Shown: positions 1 to 4,891 of the stretch, one piece after another
Layout of the letters: every line of letters starts with the position of its first letter
How positions within the stretch are numbered: the stretch's first letter is position 1
DNA from: Chitinivibrionales bacterium
Lineage (GTDB): Bacteria; Fibrobacterota; Chitinivibrionia; Chitinivibrionales; JANQEN01
NCBI GenBank assembly: GCA_030593665.1
Contig: JAUVGS010000093.1
Coordinates: 1 to 7,526, forward strand
Direction of reading: 5' to 3'
DNA length: 7,526 nt
Notes under the pieces: generated by a model
Seen by the model: only the letters and a program-made list of their open reading frames with translations
The model's database searches: none
What the model was told of the DNA's origin: nothing
Made by a program: the position numbers and the translations under genes

Positions 1-1
1 A

Positions 2-730
2 GGAAAAAACATTCACTCGACACTTAAAGTGACCATGTGCGGGACTCTGGGCCAACATAAAATATCTGATGGTAAGGATGAGGATTTCCCTTCAATTGTT
101 ACATTTGACCCTCGCTATATTAGCAAGGCTGTTTTGGGAGGATTGCAATTAGATATTAATCTTGACACCCGCGACAAAAAGGGACATTCAACGACCGGTA
201 CTCTCCTGAAGATAGCCGGTGGCTTTCGCGATGAAATTCGTAGATTAGGAGGACATGATACCTTCCGCAAAGAAATATATGGATTTTCACTTTTCACTGC
301 TGACCTTTCACAGTATGTACATTTACCCTGGAGTACCGGCCGGGTTATTGTGTTACGGATGGGTATGGAGACCCGGGAAGAGCTGCAAAATAAGTATATC
401 CCCTTTTATTTTCTAAGTGAATTAGGTTCAGATGGAACAATACGGGGATTTCAACGCGGACGGTTTCGTGATAAAGATGCACTGCTCGGTTCAGTTGAGT
501 ACCGTTACCCTATCTGGGCTGATTTTCCCAATTCACTTGACGCAGTGCTTTTTGTTGATGCCGGGCAGGTAACTGACAATCTTTTTTCCAATCTGAGTAG
601 AAAAAATATTCGTTTTGGATTCGGGGGCGGTTTCCGTTTTTATAATGATGAAGATGATGCCCTTGTAGGAAAAGTAATGTTTGGTTTCAGCAAGCATGAA
701 TTCCGGATACAATTTGCATTAAATGACTAG
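2..730 (+). CDS. Omp85/BamA-family outer-membrane beta-barrel protein, C-terminal part (5' end outside window)
   Basis: The reading frame is open from the left edge to the TAG at 728-730, giving 242 visible residues. The in-frame GTG at 29 and the ATG at 35 are internal codons, because the barrel needs more upstream sequence and any POTRA domains are missing. Seen: an early strand with DTRD; the family signature RGF in TIRGFQRGRFRD, with RGF at 443-451; then VEYRYPI; then FVDAGQV from 551; and a C-terminal strand near FRIQFALND. In Omp85 proteins the RGF motif lies in the loop-6 hairpin that folds into the barrel and is followed by E-R-P and F-D-G strands, exactly as here. The protein should sit in the outer membrane and act in outer-membrane protein insertion or in translocation. 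It could be BamA itself, TamA or another paralogue, which cannot be decided without the N terminus. The next gene starts 13 nt after its stop, or overlaps it by 8 nt if the earlier ATG is used. Confidence 0.9.
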   Translation, partial: GKNIHSTLKVTMCGTLGQHKISDGKDEDFPSIVTFDPRYISKAVLGGLQLDINLDTRDKKGHSTTGTLLKIAGGFRDEIRRLGGHDTFRKEIYGFSLFTADLSQYVHLPWSTGRVIVLRMGMETREELQNKYIPFYFLSELGSDGTIRGFQRGRFRDKDALLGSVEYRYPIWADFPNSLDAVLFVDAGQVTDNLFSNLSRKNIRFGFGGGFRFYNDEDDALVGKVMFGFSKHEFRIQFALND

Positions 731-733
731 GGA
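729..733 (+). promoter_or_regulatory. Possible Shine-Dalgarno for the secreted kinase-like gene
   Basis: AGGGA ends 10 nt before the ATG at 744. The alternative ATG at 723 has no purine-rich SD in front of it. The site overlaps the stop codon of the Omp85 gene, which suggests coupled translation. Confidence 0.45.
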
Positions 734-743
734 TACAGTACCT

Positions 744-2453
744 ATGAGAGCAAAGATACAAAACAGGTTATCCTTAAAAACAACATGGTTGTTATTTTTC
801 TTGATGCTTCATCTCCCGGTACTGTCAACCATTCATGCAAAAGACGAATTCGAAATCCCGACACCTCTTCCCCGTGATGACCGGCATATCCAAAAACCGG
901 AATTTACCGGCTACAATGTTCTGGCAACCGGGCTTGACCGACTTGCAGCGGAAACGCATGTCCGCTTTTTTGATGCGTCCCGTCATTTTAAAGAGTGGTC
1001 GGGCAATGAGACTGAGGCCATGAATGTGGACGCATTCGATGAGGTACCGAACTCGACCTGGTTTACAAACAGAAACGCTCACAAGAGAATGTCGCTTGAG
1101 AAAATTGCCCGAGGGCCGTATACCTCAACCGGCCCCGATACTGCAGGTGAATGGACAGTCACCAAAGCAAAAATAGTCGGCATGGCTCCGGGATTTTTTA
1201 TTAATGACAGTCGTGGTGACCGCTACATAATCAAATTTGATGTCATCGGCTATCCGGAACTTTCTACCGGCGCGGAAGTCGTCAGCACCAAGATCCTTCA
1301 TGCTGCCGGCTATCATGTGCCTGAAAATTATGTAACGGTCTTCGATCCGAAAAAAGTAAAGATGGGTGAAAAAATAAAATTTACCGACAACCGCGGCCGG
1401 AAGCGGTTCATGACCATGGCTGATCTGGAGGGAATTTTCAAACTCGTTGAGCACATGCCTGACGGTAAAATCAGGGGGCACGCCAGTAAATTTATAAACG
1501 GTATACCCGTCGGCAGTTTCCGCTTTCACGGCACCCGCCCTGATGACCCGAACGATTTTATTCCGCACGAGCACCGGCGCGAGGTACGGGGACTGCGCGT
1601 TATTGCTTCATGGATTCAGCACTACGACACAAACCTGGGAAACACCTTCGACTCGTATGTGGCCGACAATGGCAAAAGTTATGTCAGACACTACCTGATT
1701 GATTTTGGCGGCACCTTCGGCAGCTCCATATACGGGGCGATGCCTGCCACTTACGGCAACATTTATAACGTCGATATTCCTCAGACCCTTTTGTGGATCC
1801 TTACCTTTGGTTTTTATGTTCCTCCGTGGGAACGGTATGATACTATACCCCATCCGTCAGTCGGTGCCTGGGAATCTAAAACATTCCGCCCGGAAAAATT
1901 CAGGTTTATCAATCCCTGCGAGGCATTCGCTAATATGACCGACCGGGACAGTTACTGGGGAGCTAAGATTGTCATGTCATTCACTGACGAACAGATCGAT
2001 ACTCTCGTTCATGAGGGACAATATTCAAATAAGGACGCGGAAACATACATAGCGCGTATCCTGAAAGAGCGTCGTGATAAAATCGGGAGGTGGTATTACT
2101 CCCAGGTAAACCCGCTTGATAATTTTATACTGATTAGGCTGCAGTCCGGTAACTATGAACTCTATTTCGACGATATGTATGTAAAAGGGAATCTTTTAGC
2201 GCAGGATAAGATTACCTATACGCATCTACTTTCAACAGGAGACAAACGGGTACAATGGAAAACTGCGGAAAAAACCGAAAGCAATTGTATTCCCCTATCA
2301 AAAGATGATGTGCCGTCAGATGTAAGCGGTTTCTTAATTATGCATATTAAAGCTAAATACGATGGTAAAAAACGGTTGAGTAAAGAGATTCGGGTTTATT
2401 TACAAAAGTCAAAAGAAGGTAACCGTCTTTCATTAGTCGGTGCACGTCGTTAA
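744..2453 (+). CDS. Secreted/periplasmic protein with protein-kinase-like (HipA/Fam20-type) fold signature, function unknown
   Basis: 569 residues from ATG 744. An in-frame ATG at 723 would add 7 residues, but 744 has the better ribosome site and puts a basic n-region (MRAKIQNRLSLK) right before the hydrophobic core. Residues 1-32 look like a Sec signal peptide with likely cleavage after IHA; no lipobox Cys is present. I do not recognise a named family. Seen in order: loop GMAPGFF (146-152), YIIKF with K164, GAEVV with E178 fourteen residues later, GYHVPE (189-194), HEHRRE-VRGLR (275-284), HYDTNLGN (D295, N300) and LIDFGG (D320-F321-G322). These match the glycine loop, beta3 Lys, alphaC Glu, catalytic D-x4-N and DFG metal site of protein-kinase-like folds, closest in feel to HipA or Fam20-type atypical kinases. 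The region from about 450 to 569 is probably beta-rich and unassigned. Only two Cys remain after the signal (C392, C515). The kinase assignment is inference from motifs; substrate and activity are unknown. It is followed 13 nt later by a nucleotide-carrier-like gene. Confidence 0.9.
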   Translation: MRAKIQNRLSLKTTWLLFFLMLHLPVLSTIHAKDEFEIPTPLPRDDRHIQKPEFTGYNVLATGLDRLAAETHVRFFDASRHFKEWSGNETEAMNVDAFDEVPNSTWFTNRNAHKRMSLEKIARGPYTSTGPDTAGEWTVTKAKIVGMAPGFFINDSRGDRYIIKFDVIGYPELSTGAEVVSTKILHAAGYHVPENYVTVFDPKKVKMGEKIKFTDNRGRKRFMTMADLEGIFKLVEHMPDGKIRGHASKFINGIPVGSFRFHGTRPDDPNDFIPHEHRREVRGLRVIASWIQHYDTNLGNTFDSYVADNGKSYVRHYLIDFGGTFGSSIYGAMPATYGNIYNVDIPQTLLWILTFGFYVPPWERYDTIPHPSVGAWESKTFRPEKFRFINPCEAFANMTDRDSYWGAKIVMSFTDEQIDTLVHEGQYSNKDAETYIARILKERRDKIGRWYYSQVNPLDNFILIRLQSGNYELYFDDMYVKGNLLAQDKITYTHLLSTGDKRVQWKTAEKTESNCIPLSKDDVPSDVSGFLIMHIKAKYDGKKRLSKEIRVYLQKSKEGNRLSLVGARR

Positions 2454-2466
2454 AGGGGAAAAAAGG
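2452..2466 (+). promoter_or_regulatory. Ribosome binding site that decides the start of the NTT-like gene
   Basis: AAAGGGG at 2452-2458 lies 8 nt before ATG 2467, with a further AAAAGG directly before it. An upstream in-frame GTG at 2440 lies inside the previous gene and lacks an SD at proper distance, so ATG 2467 is preferred. The site overlaps the previous gene's TAA (2451-2453). Confidence 0.7.
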
Positions 2467-3795
2467 ATGGCTGCAAATAATTCAACAAAACCGCTTGATC
2501 GATTTCTCAATGTATTTACTGAAGTGCATGCTGGAGAAGGTATTTGTGCACTGGTTCTATCGTTGAATATTTTTTTAATTCTCACTGCATATTACATTAT
2601 CAAGCCTGTTCGGGAAGCGCTAATCCTTGCTGGAGGCGGTGCTGAAGTTAAAAGCTATGCTTCTGCGGGTCAGGCACTTCTTCTTCTCGGCGCAGTACCC
2701 CTCTATGGAATGCTTGCGAGCCGATTCCCCAGGCGAAAACTGATTAATACGGTAACGGTCTTTTTTGCCGGTTGCCTCATTCTTTTCTATTTGCTCGCCC
2801 AAATCAAGGTACCGCTCGGTATCATCTTTTACCTTTGGGTCGGTGTATTTAATCTTATGATTCCAGCTCAATTCTGGGCGCTTGCCAATGATCTGTACAC
2901 CCCAGCCGCAGGGAAACGCCTTTTTGTCATTGTCGCCTTCGGCGCATCTGCGGGTGCGGTGTTTGGCAGTTTTATTACCAGTAAATTAATTGAACCGCTC
3001 GGCGTATATCAACTGATGCTTTTGTCAAGCATTCTGTTAATTGCAAGTTTACTTCTTACAAATTATGTCGTCACTCATCAAAACCATGATACCAGGGATA
3101 ATGTCCCTCAGATACCGGAGGAACCGCTTAAAAAGGATGGGTCATTTAAACTGGTTTTTCAGCACAAATATTTGCTGATGATCGCCTTGCTTATGCTCAT
3201 TCTCAATTGGGTAAATACTACAGGGGAATATATCCTGAGCCGTACGATAGTGGCCGCTGCAGAGAATGCTGTAAAATCCGGAACAGCCGGTGATTTGTCT
3301 GTGGGTCAATATATCGGTAAATTTTATGCGTCCTTTTTTGGAATAGTCAATGCGGTAAGTTTGACACTGCAATTGTTTTTTGTCTCACGTATTTTAAAAT
3401 ATTTAGGTGTTCGTATTGCAATTCTTATTTTGCCTGTCATTGCCCTTGGCGGCTATTTTTTTATAGCCTTTTTCCCAATATTCTCTATTGTAAGATGGGC
3501 AAAAACAGCAGAGAATTCAACAGATTACTCTTTGCAGAATACTGTTCGCCAAGTGCTGTTTCTCCCTACTACCAGAGAGCAGAAATATAAGGCAAAGCAG
3601 GCTATTGACACCTTTTTCGTCCGTGCCGGGGATGTGCTGTCCGCCCTTATTGTTTATGTCGGCACAACCTTTCTGGCATTTCAGACAAAGCAATTTGCCC
3701 TGTTTAATTTAGGGCTTGTTGTTGTCTGGATTATTATCGCAGTTTTAATCGGACGTGAAAATGTGAGAATGACACAAGCAGACTCTTCAAAATGA
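2467..3795 (+). CDS. NTT-like (ATP:ADP antiporter family) membrane transporter, stand-alone
   Basis: 442 residues, inner membrane, about 11-12 hydrophobic segments: roughly 26-46, 66-84, 96-112, 117-138, 150-172, 180-198, a polar loop at 200-232, then 235-253, 283-306, 315-338, 388-406 and 408-428. Seen motifs: YYIIKPVREAL (42-52) at the first membrane segment; FWALANDLY then GKRLF (136-153) followed by a Gly-rich helix; and the C-terminal signature with KTAENSTDYS (346-355), LFLP (364-367), KYKAKQAID (373-381) and R386-A-G-D. This last block corresponds to the most conserved part of the nucleotide exchangers of chlamydiae, rickettsiae and plastids. In those proteins the family swaps ATP for ADP or imports NTPs; substrates of homologues in free-living bacteria are mostly unknown. 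The first-segment motif has R-E where classical ATP/ADP exchangers have K-D. It has no HEAT or cNMP extension, unlike the related protein on the other strand. Family membership is firm, nucleotide specificity is not. Confidence 0.9.
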   Translation: MAANNSTKPLDRFLNVFTEVHAGEGICALVLSLNIFLILTAYYIIKPVREALILAGGGAEVKSYASAGQALLLLGAVPLYGMLASRFPRRKLINTVTVFFAGCLILFYLLAQIKVPLGIIFYLWVGVFNLMIPAQFWALANDLYTPAAGKRLFVIVAFGASAGAVFGSFITSKLIEPLGVYQLMLLSSILLIASLLLTNYVVTHQNHDTRDNVPQIPEEPLKKDGSFKLVFQHKYLLMIALLMLILNWVNTTGEYILSRTIVAAAENAVKSGTAGDLSVGQYIGKFYASFFGIVNAVSLTLQLFFVSRILKYLGVRIAILILPVIALGGYFFIAFFPIFSIVRWAKTAENSTDYSLQNTVRQVLFLPTTREQKYKAKQAIDTFFVRAGDVLSALIVYVGTTFLAFQTKQFALFNLGLVVVWIIIAVLIGRENVRMTQADSSK

Positions 3796-3856
3796 TTTTC
3801 TTCACTTCGTTATTATCAATCAACAATACGATTTAGATAATAACACAGAAGAAAGT
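3795..3856. terminator. Imperfect inverted repeat between convergent genes, possible bidirectional terminator
   Basis: The inner arms 3809-3817 and 3836-3844 pair perfectly over 9 bp (GTTATTATC / GATAATAAC). The outer arms 3795-3803 and 3848-3856 pair over 9 bp with one G-U. They are separated by a small internal loop (5 nt against 3 nt). The apical loop can add 4 more pairs (3818-3821 / 3830-3833). The structure fills the 62-nt gap between two convergent stop codons. The stem is AT-rich and there is no clear U-tract on either side, so this is not a textbook Rho-independent terminator. Confidence 0.4.
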
Positions 3857-3857
3857 G

Positions 3858-4340
3858 TCACACAAAGGTCTTAACAATCTCAGTCTGCAGACTCTGTAAT
3901 TCTGAATAGGCCACATTAATTTCACCGATTTTATCATTCAGCTTTGATAAAAGCTTCTGCTTTTCCAATCCGTTCCTTATAATTATCAGTAAATCATCAT
4001 TACTCCAGGGCTTTTCAATATACTGATACAGGCCAACTTCATTGATAGCTTTGATAGCATTCTCTTTGTCTGCGTAGCCAGTGAGGATTATTCGGGGCAC
4101 CTGAGGTTTTAATTTTCGCACTTCACTGAGAAATTCAATACCATTCATATCAGGCATAAGATAATCTGAAATAACAAGATTTATCTCATTTTCCTTGATA
4201 TATTCCAGGGCTTTTTTCGGGGATTCAAATGTTTCAACAGTGTACTCTGTTTCGAGCGTTAAGAAAGAACTTAGACTCGTTAAAACTATCTCTTCGTCAT
4301 CAACAATAACAATAGTTGACTGATTCTGTTCGTCGGGCAT
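3858..4340 (-). CDS. Response-regulator receiver protein with short coiled-coil tail
   Basis: 160 residues. The CheY-like receiver spans about residues 8-125: acidic pair D14-D15 (IVIVDDEE), phosphoacceptor D59 in VISDYLMPDMNG, switch T87 in ILTGYA and the invariant K110 in YIEKPW. All catalytic positions are intact, so it should be phosphorylated by a histidine kinase that is not in this window. The KPW motif is common in receivers attached to HD-GYP or histidine-kinase outputs. Residues 126-160 form a charged, probably coiled helix ending in EIVKTFV, and no output domain follows; the codons past the TGA do not encode one. ATG 4340 has a good SD (AGGAG, complement of 4346-4350, 5 nt spacing). 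It is downstream of, and possibly cotranscribed with, the cNMP-domain gene across a 107-nt gap. The role is probably a phospho-switch acting by protein contact. Confidence 0.94.
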   Translation of the reverse strand: MPDEQNQSTIVIVDDEEIVLTSLSSFLTLETEYTVETFESPKKALEYIKENEINLVISDYLMPDMNGIEFLSEVRKLKPQVPRIILTGYADKENAIKAINEVGLYQYIEKPWSNDDLLIIIRNGLEKQKLLSKLNDKIGEINVAYSELQSLQTEIVKTFV

Positions 4341-4345
4341 AGTAA

Positions 4346-4350
4346 CTCCT
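4346..4350 (-). promoter_or_regulatory. Shine-Dalgarno of the receiver gene
   Basis: AGGAG on the minus strand, 5 nt before the ATG at 4340-4338. It supports this start. Confidence 0.75.
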
Positions 4351-4376
4351 GAAATTTTAACTATTACATTATTGGT

Positions 4377-4443
4377 AACTCATACAAAATAATACGCACC
4401 ATGAGGAAAAAGAAATATAGTGCGGAGTATAGAGGTATGAGTT
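4377..4443. repeat. Large imperfect hairpin in the gap between the cNMP-domain and receiver genes
   Basis: The outer arms AACTCATAC (4377-4385) and GTATGAGTT (4435-4443) are perfect 9-bp inverted repeats. Inside them CGCAC (4395-4399) pairs with GTGCG (4420-4424), and ATA (4392-4394) with TAT (4428-4430) after a 3-nt bulge. The loop is about 20 nt and A-rich. The right arm lies just past the cNMP gene's stop (TAA at 4450-4448 on the minus strand). There is no U-tract, so a transcript-processing or attenuation element is as likely as a terminator. AT-rich stretches towards the receiver gene could hold a promoter, but I see no convincing -35/-10 pair. Confidence 0.45.
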
Positions 4444-4447
4444 TCTT

Positions 4448-4891
4448 TTATTTCTTCCCTGAGTTAGGCAGAGAAACACGTCCCACCAGTCCTCTCAACT
4501 TTGTAGCCATAGCGCTGAGAATTGAGCGTGTTATTTCGGAGTGGTCGGCGAGCAGGTCATGAAAATCATTCTTTTCCAAACAAAGTAGCCGTGAATCAGT
4601 CAGGCAGGTAGCGGCGGCAACCCGTTCTTCCTCATCAAAAAGAGCCCACACCCCGAAGGTTGATTTCGGTTTCGCAACCAGAACCTCCCGGTCCCCGCGG
4701 TGAAGACGGACCTCCCCCTGTATGACAACATACATGGCATCCGCATACTCACCTTCGGAGTAGATATGATCACCTTCCTGAAACTCAACCTCCTCGGTAA
4801 TAACTGCAATATATCCAAGATACTCTGTAGAAACCGATTGAAGGATTTCAACTTCCTGCAGTAGTAACACCTTTTCTATTGTACTCAGCAT
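4448..4891 (-). CDS. Small cyclic-nucleotide-binding-domain (CRP-like sensor) protein, no DNA-binding domain
   Basis: 147 residues. A cNMP-binding fold fills residues about 5-135: helical start MLSTIEKVLLLQEVEIL, beta roll with EGDHIYSEGEYADAMYVV (39-56) and IQGEVRL, a phosphate-binding-cassette-like stretch FGVWALFDEEERVAAAT (79-95), then LTDSRLLCL and a C-terminal helix. There is no helix-turn-helix, so it is not a CRP/FNR transcription factor. The cassette Arg (R90) is kept, but the Glu that normally follows FG and holds the ribose hydroxyl is Val (V81), so ligand choice may differ or binding may be lost. It starts with ATG inside the last codons of the NTT-HEAT gene (7-nt overlap, different frame), so translation is very probably coupled. 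In related systems NTT-HEAT proteins carry a C-terminal cNMP domain, so this is likely the detached sensor of the same machine. Confidence 0.92.
   Translation of the reverse strand: MLSTIEKVLLLQEVEILQSVSTEYLGYIAVITEEVEFQEGDHIYSEGEYADAMYVVIQGEVRLHRGDREVLVAKPKSTFGVWALFDEEERVAAATCLTDSRLLCLEKNDFHDLLADHSEITRSILSAMATKLRGLVGRVSLPNSGKK

Noticed and set aside
29..31. GTG at 29 as the start of the Omp85 gene
   Set aside because: The frame is open to the window edge and a protein starting here would be only part of a barrel without POTRA domains. The true start lies upstream.
1125..1574. 149-codon open frame on the minus strand inside the secreted kinase-like gene
   Set aside because: It lies antisense to a gene with a signal peptide and ordered motifs; its translation shows no recognisable domain and it has no proper SD context. 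It is a frame shadow.
2440..2442. GTG at 2440 as the start of the plus-strand NTT gene
   Set aside because: It lies inside the previous gene without an SD at proper distance, and the added residues are not hydrophobic or conserved-looking. ATG 2467 has a strong SD.
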